Notes under the pieces: model-generated
The model's database searches: none
The model's input: the letters and a program-made list of their open reading frames with translations, nothing else
What the model was told of the DNA's origin: nothing
Shown: positions 33,979 through 44,888 of the stretch, in pieces
How the letters are laid out: every line of letters begins with the position of its first letter
Position numbering within the stretch: the first letter of the stretch is position 1
Made by a program: the position numbers and the translations under genes
Assembly: GCA_037893245.1 (NCBI GenBank)
Contig: JBAIAA010000817.1
Location: 62,001-126,000, forward strand
From: Crossaster papposus
Lineage: Eukaryota; Echinodermata; Asteroidea; Velatida; Solasteridae
Direction of reading: 5' to 3'
Length of the DNA stretch: 64,000 bases

Positions 33979-34028
33979 CTGGTCGTGATCAAGGAGTGAC
34001 GAACGATAGGCAAGCTTTGCTGATCGGA
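33979..34028 (-). other. Predicted noncoding exon 1 of the 33213 FABP gene
   Basis: It is bounded downstream by a consensus donor. The 5' end is placed from the TATA-like motif at 34054-34063 and is approximate. Confidence 0.55.
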
Positions 34029-34053
34029 AGAGACAGAAGTTCTGCAGACAGGG

Positions 34054-34063
34054 GCTTATATCG
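34054..34063 (-). promoter_or_regulatory. TATA-like box of the 33213 FABP gene
   Basis: cgatataagc on the minus strand, the same core (atataag) as in the 37818 gene. Confidence 0.6.
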
Positions 34064-34140
34064 GGACTGCCTGGGTAGCCAGATGGCCTCCTATTGGTCA
34101 ACCACCACCCACGTGACAACTCCCTTTGTGTAATTGGACT

Positions 34141-35560
34141 TTAAGGTCTGATAATGGCCGTCTAAACAAAATTAGGACACCCTTTTATCAAAGTTTTTGT
34201 TTCTTGAAACAAAAACAAATCAAGTTTAGTCCAATTCTTTTGTGTTTTAAATGACACAAATATCTTTTGAATATCAATGCATCCCATTTATTTTCTACAA
34301 GGCAGGCATTTCTCTTTTTTTTTTTTATAATATTAAAATGCCTATACTTTGCAAATTAATCGTTTAAATGAAGGCTTGCAGATCTTACAAGTGGAACTAC
34401 TCGATCAAAGTTTATAACTGTTTCGATCAAGGCTGAAGTGTTTGTTGACTTTTTCCTGCGCTCCCGTTCTCATTACAAAGCCTGCATGGCGGTCCATAGA
34501 TAACCTAATCACTACTCAGAAACCCAGACGATCAGCAGTAAGCTGACCGATTTTGTGTGTCAACTCAGCACAGGGGCAAAGTACACTCTTCCGCGGTCGA
34601 TATATAGGGTTTAGGTCAATTCAAGTGACGTTTGGCCTATCAAAAAGCATTTACTTTACACACCGCGCCGTCGACGCGTCACGCGTCCCACAGAGGGGTG
34701 GGTTTTCGCTCGAGCTCACCGCCCATATACTGGGCGCTAGGAAGCGCCGATGGGTGCACTACCCTAATTGAATGGAGAATTTCTACGCGGTTTCATTAGC
34801 ATAAAATGTGCCCCCCCCCCCCCCCCCCCCCCCCCACAGTTTCCTTGGAAAAAGGAGGCCGCTTTGTAAAAATAATGGTGGGATTGTGTAAATATAGCCT
34901 AGGATCAACTCCCTGGTTTTTAAGCTTTAATCTGAGGGCAGATTTGATAAAATTACGGTAAAAAAATGGGTCCTAATTGCCCTAGAACGTGGAGGGATGC
35001 CATTTGTAAAATGGCTGCGTGCAGGCTGGGAAAGTATCACTTTTCGGGAGGTGAGTTTCTTTTGGTGTGAATATTAAAAAAATGTAATTGGCTAACCCAC
35101 TAAAAATTGAAAAGAAATGGAAAGATAAAGACCAAGACAATAATCTGATTGTTGTTTGAGAAACCCCAGTGATGTCGGCGTGCATGAAACTTGGTCCTGA
35201 ACATTGTTGATTTTACACTGTTTTCAATGGGACTTGAATTAGGCTAGTGGCACCCGATGCGCTTTGAGCGATTAAATAAGTTTTGTGTGACCTGTGAACT
35301 GGAGGTCACCAGTTCCGCTAAAGAGCGCCCAGCCCCCGTAAAACCGCGCCTGTCCCCCCGCCCCTACCCCCTGCCCAAATACCCCTCAGAATAAACATGT
35401 TGTTAAAAGGCCGAGGCCGGCCGCGTATAGAACTGTTTATTTTGTGGTAGATAATTTTGTTGTGATTGTGATTGTGATTGATTTTCATCACAAACCTGAA
35501 ATGTTTAGATAATGAATATCCTGGGTACTGACCTTTCCAGGTCACGCACAAACCCCCTAC

Positions 35561-35563
<3 letters not shown>
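34141..35563. other. Stretch without a recognised gene
   Basis: It contains a poly-C tract at 34811-34835 and unassigned sequence. The open frame at 34553-34771 matches no known family. Confidence 0.4.

Positions 35564-35591
<28 letters not shown>
35564..35591. repeat. Poly-C tract
   Basis: About 28 cytosines, the longest homopolymer in the window. Confidence 0.95.
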
Positions 35592-35670
35592 ACCTACGCG
35601 CGCGTAAAAGGCGCATATTTTTTTACATTTTAACAATATGCTTAGATACTCACCAGACATTTTGTCATAT

Positions 35671-35942
35671 TTAAAGGTATAGGATACACCATTTGCAGAT
35701 ATTGAAAATTTTACTACCGACTTATTAGGAAATATCTTACTTATTTGAAAGTAAATAATGATTGTAGGCATTCAGCAAAATTATTGTGCTAGATATCCTG
35801 TAATTGTTTTTTTTTTTTTTTTTTTTTTTAACATAAGAACCACTGCCCGACGCCGGTTGAAAGCGAACACCGTTTTTGTTTGCTTTTTTTCAGCATAAAT
35901 GATCATAAAACTTCAGACAGGTCAGTTCAACGATATTTATAT
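35671..35942. mobile_element. A element, right end missing
   Basis: It starts ttaaaggtataggatacacc, carries gatatcctgtaattg, a long poly-T and cgacgccggttgaaag, and stops at cgatatttata. The right terminal repeat is absent. Confidence 0.75.
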
Positions 35943-36422
35943 ATATGATGTCGTAAAACAGTATGTGATGTCGTAAATGAAATTCGCGTCTTTGATGTCC
36001 CTTCAGGGCCACCATAGACTGGTGATCGGGACCAGCAGTTTGGGAAATCGAACACCGAGGAAAGGGGGGGGGGGGGGTGCGGACAGGACACCGACTAATT
36101 ATAGAGGGCGCTGATCAAAGTATGTTCATACTTCTAATCACGGATATACATTATGAACAATTGTACAAATTGTCGTGATATATTGCGCAATTGTAAATTG
36201 AAAACCGTGGTGAACAAATTAACAATTTTTCATTTGGAACAAACAACAGAGTGCAAACTTAGATTTACACTACGGTTAAAATGTACACGCATTGGAATAA
36301 ATTATTGCGCGGGAAGGAAGATATACTCATTGGCGTCCGCGTACCTGAGAGGGAGTGTAGAATACCCGTGGCGTTACCGTAACAAAAATTATGTACGTAT
36401 TAGTCAGTTTTCTTATGTATTT

Positions 36423-36975
36423 TCGTTCAATTTTTGTGTAGATTTGCTAAACAATACATTTTTGGAAACGTTAGGATATGCTTAACATGAAAACCAATGT
36501 TTACATTTGTTTTCAGGCTCTTAGATTTTTTAAATGACATTTTGATGACGTCATGATGACGTCACACATTTTTCATGACCCAATAAACATAGGCCTATTA
36601 CAAAAACATTTTTAAATTTATTATATTCTGTTGATGAGATATGGCTTAAAGGTCAAAAAATGAAACAAAATCATAACAAATCACACGATGACGTCATCAT
36701 GATGTCACTTCAATGTATATATATATAACACATCCCGCCATACCCGCATACCAAGTTTAAACCCAATCGGACTTATACTTCCAGAGATATAGGGCCTTGA
36801 AAAAAAATGGACCTTTAATGTGACACCCAATGACTTCATGGTTCACGTCACATTAAAGGTCTATTTTGTTTTAAAGAACCTAAAAACAAATGTAAACATT
36901 GGTTTTCCTGTTGAGTATATCCTAACGTTTCCAGAAATGTATAGTTTAGCAAATCTACAAAAACAGTGAACGAAA
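36423..36975. mobile_element. Foldback element containing P-type sequence
   Basis: The arms at 36440-36525 and 36872-36958 are mirrored. They share tagatttgctaaac, ggaaacgttaggatat and gaaaaccaatgtttacattt. The centre repeats gatgacgtca motifs and shares cccaatcgga and ttccagagatatagggc with 18650-18920. Confidence 0.75.
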
Positions 36976-37621
36976 CTTTCAATATGTACATTATGAACCT
37001 GACTATAATTATCCGGTATGCACAACTCTGACAGTTTAGAATTCACTCCTTATTGTTAAGCTAACGCGATGATTATTTTGGTGCAGGATTGTCTGAATAC
37101 TATGCAATAAGGTTTGCTATAGGCCTACACACCGCACTTACAATGGCCATGAAGCGCACAAAATGTACAATGTTTAAATCATACCAAAGGTTACAACAAA
37201 TATAAATGACGGACACACAGATCTCTGTTTTTTATAATTTATTTATTTATTTATTAATTTGTGTGCTCTTGTAGTTGCACACTAATACATTCAATTGAAA
37301 ACCATAGCTTTGTCTTCGATATTTGGTATATAATGGGATTGCACAAATTACCAAACCTGCACTGTGCAAAGCAAAGCAAGGATTTTTGTAAGGAAAATAC
37401 CGTATCTATTAATTTACATAAAATGTCAATGACTATGTTTGGGGTTCAATTAATTGTCAAGTTACCAACGAGACCCATTGGAACTTGAAAACCTAGCTAG
37501 GCAGATTGGTGCGCAATATGATAAAATTGTTCACTTGATGGTAAAAACATACAATTTGGCCTTTGGAGAGAACAAAATTGGAAGAATAACCTTTTACAAA
37601 TTTAAAAAATGTTTGTTATTC
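36976..37621. other. Stretch without a recognised gene
   Basis: AT-rich. Nothing supported beyond a (ttta)n run near 37241. Confidence 0.4.
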
Positions 37622-37725
37622 TACCTATAGTTGTTTCAAAGAACAAATCTTCGTAGGCCCTATATCTAAATATCTTTCTCATGACACACTTTGACTGTGT
37701 GCCAAATTTCAAGCTTTTATCAATA
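37622..37725. repeat. M repeat, copy 2
   Basis: gaacaaatcttcgtaggccc, aatatctttctcatgacaca and ctgtgtgccaaatttc match 62150-62250 and, in reverse, 24225-24315. Confidence 0.55.
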
Positions 37726-37817
37726 ATTGATTTTTTTTTCTCTCACCAATCTGCATAACTAACACTACTTTGTCTGCATGGCCGTTGGATCTGGTGGATC
37801 TATGGTGGATTCGTAAT

Positions 37818-38210
37818 CTAGGCCTTGTCGTAGGTGCTTATAGCGGTAGTGCCCTCGTGGGTTAAGGTTAGCTTCATGTGGGCACCGTCTAGCTCACGGA
37901 CCACCGATCCCTTGCCGTCCGTTCCTGTCATGACCAGCCTGTCCCCTTCCCACGCCGTGGAGAACTCCACCTCTACATTGGGCATCATCGCGTCCTTGAA
38001 GATGCTGCCCACGTTGATGGTCACCTCCTTGACCTTGTCGTCCTTGTTGTTGGAGGTCTTGATGGTGATCTGGTCACCACTCTGGGTGATATCCTCCGTC
38101 ACCTTGATGTCGGTCGGGATCTTGTCCACGGGCACGCCAAACTTGCTCAGGAACTTGTCCCAGCCCTCGGACTTGCAAGAGGTCCACTTTCCGGTGAAGT
38201 TAGCAGGCAT
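37818..38210 (-). CDS. FABP-family protein, array member 3, single coding exon
   Basis: Predicted 130 aa from the ATG at 38210. The open frame runs 35 codons further upstream, but it crosses the predicted splice acceptor and a B element. It starts MPANF-T-G7-K-W9, then EGWDKFLSKFGVP, V-D-K-I-P-T-D-I-K, and the strand STAWEGDRLVMT. The tail TTAISTYDKA has I124 and T126 where the family ligand pair (R, Y) sits, so both ligand residues are gone; the tyrosine at 127 is shifted by one. The closest relative is the copy at 33213. It has the same leader-intron layout and an atataag TATA motif. The barrel should fold, but classic carboxylate binding is doubtful. Confidence 0.92.
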   Translation of the reverse strand: MPANFTGKWTSCKSEGWDKFLSKFGVPVDKIPTDIKVTEDITQSGDQITIKTSNNKDDKVKEVTINVGSIFKDAMMPNVEVEFSTAWEGDRLVMTGTDGKGSVVRELDGAHMKLTLTHEGTTAISTYDKA

Positions 38211-38238
38211 GGTGATAGTCGAGCTAGCTATAGTAAAT

Positions 38239-38864
38239 CTGGTTTGTTGAGAAAACCAAAACTTTGTTAAAAGGGATCGTATACGTTTGGTAATTACTCC
38301 AAAAATTAATGGCAATAAAAACCTACTTGGTAAGAAGTAGAGCAGCTTTGGATAGTATAAAGCATTTTTAGAAACTTTTCACTTCGAAGTACTGCGGTTA
38401 TGAAAAAAGATATCACTTTTTATCCCCAAAAATTTGAATCTGAGAAGCGTTACTGCAGTGACGTTTCTCAGAGTGTGTATTCCAATGCAGATTATTCTTC
38501 CTGCGTGGACAAAACCGCTCCAGAATTTCTGCAATATCTCAAAATCGCTACCACCTTTTGAAATGATTTTTTTACAGGTTAGATTTATGGTATATATCTA
38601 TAACTATGGGTTCCAATTACCAGACGTATACGATCCCTTTATTAAGTACTAAGATACGTTGTATGCGGTACTAGCACCATGTGGTAAATGTCTTTTGTGA
38701 GTTTGTGTGGTTCTGGGAAGAACCGGAGGGAACTCAGTATGCTCTCCCCGTCGACTGAAGAGATTCCAGCGGGGATATTATAAGACTTTATGCAGTTTTG
38801 TGGACATCTCATTCCTTATAAGAAAACAACAAAAGTAAGTAGAAACAAACTCCCCAAAACTCAC
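38239..38864 (-). other. 5'-leader intron of the 37818 FABP gene
   Basis: On the minus strand it opens gtgagt after TTGAAG and closes tctcaacaaaccag. It is 626 bp long, more than half of it a B element (38267-38645). Confidence 0.65.
38267..38645. mobile_element. B element, copy B2, inside a FABP leader intron
   Basis: ttaaaagggatcgtatacg on the left is mirrored by cgtatacgatccctttatta on the right. The interior matches the family throughout. Confidence 0.9.
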
Positions 38865-38922
38865 CTTCAAATTGGAAGTGGGTATAAGTTAGTGTCTGGC
38901 ACGATTGGATGTTTAGCCGCAA
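38865..38922 (-). other. Predicted noncoding exon 1 of the 37818 FABP gene
   Basis: It lies between a consensus donor and a TATA motif at 38949-38957. The 5' end is approximate. Confidence 0.55.
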
Positions 38923-38948
38923 AGGAGACCGAGGGACCGCAGTCTTTG

Positions 38949-38957
38949 CTTATATTT
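38949..38957 (-). promoter_or_regulatory. TATA-like box of the 37818 FABP gene
   Basis: aaatataag on the minus strand, matching the core of the motif at 34054-34063. Confidence 0.6.
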
Positions 38958-39620
38958 GGCTCACCAAATTTCTGCCAAATGTTTCCTATTGGTCGACGAT
39001 AGGGCGTTGCCAAGTCACATGATTAAGCCGAACCTCAGCACCCCTGATCACCTCATTGGAAGAAAAGTGAACCCTGCTTTTCGCAAATGATAAAGTTTTA
39101 GCCTTTAACCCATTGTAGTTTGTTTTTCTGTCTGACCTGACGATAGGTGTTATACACAGGAGCAATTAACAACTAACGAACAGTCAAACCGTTAGATTAT
39201 AATGTTTGAACACCAACAATTAGTACACAGTTTCGTCTATGACTCATCTGACACTTTGGACCCATTCCAAATATAAAAGATACCAATCACCGATTTCAAT
39301 CACTGAAATCAGGCCTTAGTCACAGCAAGTTAGCCGAGACCTTGCCCCTAATATTTACCCTATCTTTTTCTTCGCCAAATATTGTTGTGGATTATATTAT
39401 TTTAACCATATATCACAGAGCAAGGCTAAAGGAGGAAAAAACGGTCTTATTCCTCCATGGGTTACCTATAAGTGCCTTGAAAAACACAACAAGAACCGCT
39501 ACACAAGATAGTTTATATAGCGACTTCCTCAGTCCCGTGGAGACATGGAAACAATAGAAAGGACGTGTATAGGCAATGTTATGGGTTAAGTTGTCTCGAA
39601 CGGTGATCGTTCTTTGTTTT
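38958..39620. other. Promoter-distal flank, no gene recognised
   Basis: No supported feature. Confidence 0.4.
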
Positions 39621-40006
39621 TGGATCGTATACGTTTGGTAATTACTCCAAAAAATAATGACAATAAAAACTTACTTGGTAAGAAGTACAGCAGCTTTGGA
39701 TAGTATAATGCATTTTTATAAACTTTTCACTTCGAAGTACTGCGGTTATGGAAAAAGATATCACTTTTTTTTTAAATTTGAATCTGAGAAGCGTTACTGC
39801 AGTGACGTTTCTCATATAGTGTATTCCAATGCAGATTATTCTTTCTGCGTGGACATAACCGCTCCAGATTTTCGGCAATATCTCAAAATCGCTACCACTC
39901 TTTGAAATGAAATGTTTACAGGTTAGTTTTATGGTATATATTTATAACTATATAGGATTGAAACAAACAGTGGGTTCCAATTACCAAACGTATACGATCC
40001 CTTTAA
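39621..40006. mobile_element. B element, copy B3
   Basis: It starts tggatcgtatacgtttggta (the first bases of the terminal repeat are lost) and ends accaaacgtatacgatccct then TTAA. Confidence 0.9.
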
Positions 40007-40418
40007 TAATAACAACAGACTGGCAGTGATATGGGTTTCATTTTGAGCAGCGATGTTACTGTAGCGTTTGAACGTCGAGTAGACATGCCTCTCTCACGCG
40101 TTGCCATGAAACCCATCGGACTAGATTACCAGCGCCATCTGTTAGCTGTCCAATTAGTCTGGCCCACGGTGTCAAAGGAATTTCCCTTCGATATTTATAT
40201 TACCAACTTTTAATAATTAACCGAGGGTTAATTCATAAAAACTAACTCGAAAAATGCATCTATGGTTAAGGATGTAGCCTCTCACAAGTTTGCTGGACCA
40301 GCTGTGCATTTTACAAACCCTAGCTTTGAACTCTTTGACATTTTACGATTGTATATACGTTGGTTGTTGGGGACAATGGTTAAAGGCTAGGCTGGATATC
40401 ATCCACTGAACATATCAA

Positions 40419-40667
40419 GGGCCAATTTCATAGAGCTGCTAAGCACAACAATTTGCTTAGCTTGAAAATTCTACCTTGGCAAAAACAGGGTTACGAACCA
40501 AATGTTTAGGTAATGTATATTGTTTGTGACTGGTAATTCAGCTGGTTTTTGCTTAGCATGAAAAGCACATGGAGTTTTGGCTGGTAACCTGCCTTTACTA
40601 AGCATTAAGACTTTTTTGTGCTAAGCAAATTGTTGTGCTTAGCATGCAGCTCTATGAAATTGGCCCC
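40419..40667. mobile_element. C element, copy C4
   Basis: The ends gggccaatttcatagagctg and cagctctatgaaattggccc are mirrored, with internal tgcttagcatgaaaa motifs. Confidence 0.9.
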
Positions 40668-41289
40668 AGATCATCACGATGATGGCTCTGTTACTGAGCA
40701 TGTTCTAACAGTTGAAGCTGAAGGCGCAGTATGGTAGAAACAAGGGACCCAACTGTGTGTAATATCGGTCGGGTAACTTACGCGCATTGATTTAATAAAG
40801 ACCACAATTATAGGGGAACTTTAGCCAATAGGCTATTCCGGATTGAACCGAAGCCGGGGTTTGTAAAATAGAAAAATGCTTCAGCAACGTGTGATTATAG
40901 TCGTGGCCCAAGTCGTTAGTGATCGACAGTGATCTTGTGCTGTCTCAGAGTTGAGGGTATTAATAGGTTGTGGCAACACTAGGTCCTTGTGGCAGTGGAG
41001 AGGTTGTACAGTCTAGGCGGTTGTTAGGGGTCGTAACAAATATTCCCAAAGAAGTGAACTTATTTTCTGGCTGCAAACCAAGTGGATGATTTTTTTAAAA
41101 AATTATTAGAGACGATCGCGACTTTTGTAAGACCGGCCGACTTGAGCGATTTGGCGAGGTACATGATTGTACACGATGTCGACTTGGCTGGAGTTTACTG
41201 TACTAACAAAACTGTGCCAGTCGGTCAACAGAGGGCACCAGCACGGATACGCGGTAAACTGTAATTTTTGGGCCCACTGGCCTCTCCCC
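40668..41289. other. Stretch without a recognised gene
   Basis: A possible frame at 41082-41264 is short and matches no family I recognise. Confidence 0.4.
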
Positions 41290-41524
41290 AGGGCCAATTT
41301 TACGGAGCTGCTAAGCACAAAAATTTGCTTAGCATGAAGATTTGTCCTTAGTAAAAACAAGGTTACAGACCAAATTTTATCGTGATCTTTATTGTTTTTG
41401 ATTGATAATCACCTGGTTTTTTGTTTAGCATAAAAAATACGTAAAATGTTGGCTGATAACTTGTTTTTATTGAGCAAGACTTTTTGTGCTAAGCAAATTG
41501 TTGTGCTTAGCAGAAATTGGCCCC
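41290..41524. mobile_element. C element, copy C5
   Basis: It starts agggccaattttacggagct, ends cagaaattggcccct, and abuts a D element. Confidence 0.9.
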
Positions 41525-41820
41525 TGGACGGATCATTGCCATTCTGCTGTACTTGTGCTAACGCTTGAAGTCGGCGCAAACGAGAAGTGCAAGATGGCGG
41601 ACCTACGACGTCACTTTTGTGAGCCAATGAAATGTCCAGGTGTAGAGGTCAGTGGGTACGGTACACTGACCTCTACACATGGACAGATCATCGTTGTTTC
41701 ACACTTGAAGTCGGCGCGAACTGGAAGTGCAACATGGTGGACCCACGACGTCACTTCTGTGAGCCAATGAAATGTTCAGGTGTAGAGTTCAGTGGGTACG
41801 GTACACTGACCTCAACACCT

Positions 41821-42010
41821 GGGGCCAATTTCACGGAGCTGCTAAGCACAAAAATCTGCTTAGCATGAAAATTTGTTCTTGGTAAAAACAAGGTTACAGA
41901 CCAAATTTTCACGTGATCTTTATTGTTTTTGATAGATAATCAGCTGGATTTTTGCTTAGCATTAAAAACAGGTAGAATTTAGGATGATAACTTGTTTTTG
42001 ATGGACAGCC
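41821..42010. mobile_element. C element, copy C6, right-truncated
   Basis: It starts ggggccaatttcacggagct and stops near tgatggacagcccc, where D sequence resumes. Confidence 0.8.
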
Positions 42011-42337
42011 CCAGGACGGATCATTGTCCATATTCTGCTGTGCTAACACTTGAAGTCGGCGCGAACTGGAAGTGCAACATGGCGTCACTGCTGTGAGCCA
42101 ATGAAATGTCCAGTTGTAGAGGTCAGTGGATTTACCAACCAACTGAACTCTACACCTGGACATTTCATTGGCTCACAGAGTGACTTCGTGGGTCCGCCAT
42201 GTTGCACTTCTCTGCATGCCGACTTCAAAATGAAACAATGGATGATCTGTCCATGTATAGAGGTCAGTGGTACGGTACGTATGACATAATGTTTATAAAT
42301 ACAAAATGTACAGAGTAAATCAACTGACCTCTACACC

Positions 42338-42583
42338 AGGGGCCAATTTCATAGAGCTGCTAAGCACACAAATTTGCTTAGCATGACAATTTGTCCTTGG
42401 CAAAAACAAGGTTACAGACTAAATTTTCACCTGATCTTTATTGTTCTGGATTGATAATCAGCTGGTTTTTTTGCTTAGCATGAAAAACACGTATAATTTT
42501 GGCTGGTAACCTGTTTTTAATGAGCAAGACTTTTTGGTGCTAAGCAATTGTATTTGCTTAGCAGCTCTATGAAATTGGCCCCT
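42338..42583. mobile_element. C element, copy C7
   Basis: It starts aggggccaatttcatagagc and ends agctctatgaaattggcccc. It is inserted in D sequence. Confidence 0.9.
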
Positions 42584-42822
42584 GGACATTTCATTGGCTC
42601 ACAGAAGTGACGTCGTGGGTCCGCCATGTTGCACTTCTCGTTCGCGCTGACTGCAAGCGATAGCACGGCAGAATGGGCAATGATCCGTCCAGGTGTAGCG
42701 GTCAGTGTTCGGGCACCGTTGGTCAGCCGGGGAAACCTGTTGCCGCAGAGAGCTGGCGCAGTAGGACTTGTCTTCAAGAACGATGTGGTTTTCCTGAGTG
42801 GTAGTTGTTGTCAAGTGCTTAT

Positions 42823-42852
42823 TTCATTTCATTTCATTTCATTTATTATTTC
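42823..42852. repeat. (ATTTC)n microsatellite
   Basis: Five tandem units. On the minus strand it could be the tail of a retrotransposon, but no body was recognised. Confidence 0.8.
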
Positions 42853-43079
42853 GCAGGGCACAAAAAGAAAAATAGATACAAATTTACAATCAATAGAAAG
42901 TTAAGAATATTCATTTTTAACAGCAACAAGTTATCAAGTAAGTAAAAAAGTTACTACATGTAATATACATTTTCATTCAATTCAGAAACAAGACAATACA
43001 AATTACAACGAGAATACTGCACGTCCCTGCAGGATTGCTAAAAAGTGAACTCAATCACTATCAAGTATAGCTCCCCATA

Positions 43080-43270
43080 TGCGCGACTAAATCACAGACA
43101 GACAACAAGAAAGACAAACAAAGAAGGACTCAGACTGGCACAAACAGACAGACAAAAAAATACAAGCACACACAGACAGACACAGACAGGTACGGACAGA
43201 CACCAACACCAAAATAAACAAGCACAGCCCGACAGGCACAAACAGACAGACACACACGTACAGACAAGCA
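43080..43270. repeat. Imperfect ACAG-rich simple repeat
   Basis: Runs of cagaca and cacagacag on one strand with almost no T. Its six-frame translations look like artefactual Thr/Gln-rich or Cys/Val-rich peptides. Confidence 0.8.
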
Positions 43271-43692
43271 AATCAATGATATACAAATACAAACTATAAA
43301 GGGGAAAACCCATACAGAATTCAATTGTTTGCCAACTCTACCTTGTTTTGACAAAATCCTTTATAATACATGTAAACGAATAAGCAAACGAGATAATGTG
43401 TTGACAATAATTAAGGTAGTGCGTTGTTGTATCCCGGAGTGGAAAAGGTGGTGAAATAAACGGCCTTAGAGCCCCGAGAATGAAGAAATAGAGTTTGTGA
43501 ATGTTTCTGTCTGGCGTGTGCGAAGGACCATGACCCGGTCGACGTTACACAGTATTGTTATCTTCTGTTCCCCAGTAACCATCATAAAATGTAGTGGGGA
43601 CACGAAAATGTCCCCACAACTCGTCAGATTTTTTTCAAACAAAAGAAAGTGTCCCCATAAACTCTGTGAATGCCTACCTATGTGTAGCACAC

Positions 43693-44120
43693 TTAAAACG
43701 ATGTATCTTAAAGAGATCGTATACGTTTGGTAATTGGAACCCACTGTTTGTTTCAATCCTATATAGTTATAGATATATATACCATAAAACTAACCTGTAA
43801 AAAGTTCATTTCAAAAGGTGGTAGCGATTCTGAGATATTGCCGAAAATCTGGAGCGGTTATGTCCACGCAGGAAGAATAATCTGCATTGGAATACACAGT
43901 CTATGAAACGTCACTGCAGTAACACTTCTCAGGTTTAAATTGTTGGAGATAAAAAGTGATATCTTTGTCCATAACCGCAGTGCTTCGAAGTGAAAAGTTT
44001 CTAAAAATGCATCATACTATCCAAAGCTGCTGTACTTCTTACCAAGTAAGTTGTTAATTGCCATTCATTTTTGGAGTAATTACCAAACGTATACGATCCC
44101 TTTAAAACGATGTATCTTAA
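43693..44120. mobile_element. B element, copy B4, flanked by a 19-bp direct repeat
   Basis: The element (43708-44105, reverse orientation) starts ttaaagagatcgtatacg and ends cgtatacgatccctttaa. ttaaaacgatgtatcttaa occurs on both sides (43693-43711 and 44102-44120), overlapping the TTAA ends. Confidence 0.85.
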
Positions 44121-44888
44121 ACATATAGACAAAGCAACTTGTGTTCGTCCAGGACATTTCTAGTTAATTTTTGTTTCATTAACTGATGAGCCATCGTTTG
44201 GTCTGGGTATGGGCAACATTCAGTACAATATCATTGATATTCAGCCTCGGCAAGAAAGGAACCAGATCTTCCTTTGTGTGACAACCCAAAACGCCATCAA
44301 CGTCACAACGTTCACCCTTTTGCTGTACCATCACAGTAGCAACAAAATGAAATGATGAAATGATAATGAAATGCATATCAATTAAATGGAATTATATTTT
44401 AATAAATTGGAAATGACAGATAATAAAAATGCAGATAAAAAGTACTTTTAAACATATGAAATTGCACATTGCACAAAAGGCGTGATTTCAGGCGAAAAAT
44501 AAAAGCAAAACGAAAAAAGTTCACAGTTATAACCAGAACAGCGAATCACTAATGTAGCAACAAAACAGACAACTGTTTTGTCTCAGTCTGGAGTCAAGAT
44601 TCATTAAAACCCGTGTCACACGGTCATACATGTATACGGACATTAGGGCTGGCAAGTGTCCCCTTAAAACTTCTTTTAGGCGACATAAAAACCCGATTTG
44701 TTCCTCGTGTGCAAAACTTACAGAAAAAAAATTGACTAATTTTGATAAAATTTCATTTGCATATGAATTCCTGTGTGTGTTATCACTGGCTCTCATTCAA
44801 CTCAATGCTTCAAATTAGCATTCTGTAGACAGCTGTGAAATTGCGCCATATTCCTGGTCGCATGAGGGCGCTATAAGACGCCATTTTC
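44121..44888. other. Stretch without a recognised gene
   Basis: AT-rich. It includes an atgaaatgataatgaaatg run near 44348. No gene was supported. Confidence 0.4.

Larger units (their letters stand above)
41525..42712. mobile_element. D-element cluster interrupted by C elements
   Basis: Four D blocks (41525-41820, including two inverted halves; 42011-42330; 42583-42712) share cggatcattg, gaagtcggcg, gtgcaacatgg, agccaatgaaatgtccag and tgtagaggtcagtgg. C elements split them at 41821-42010 (right-truncated) and 42338-42583. At 42338 the D sequence ctctacacc...tggacatttcattggct, continuous at 4318-4345, is cut precisely by the C element. Confidence 0.75.

Noticed and set aside
38211-38315. Upstream extension of the 37818 frame (35 more codons)
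   Set aside because: It runs into the predicted intron and a B element, so it is unlikely to be translated.
43092-43354. Overlapping open frames with Cys/Val-rich or Thr/Gln-rich translations
   Set aside because: They are produced by an ACAG-type simple repeat and appear in several frames at once.
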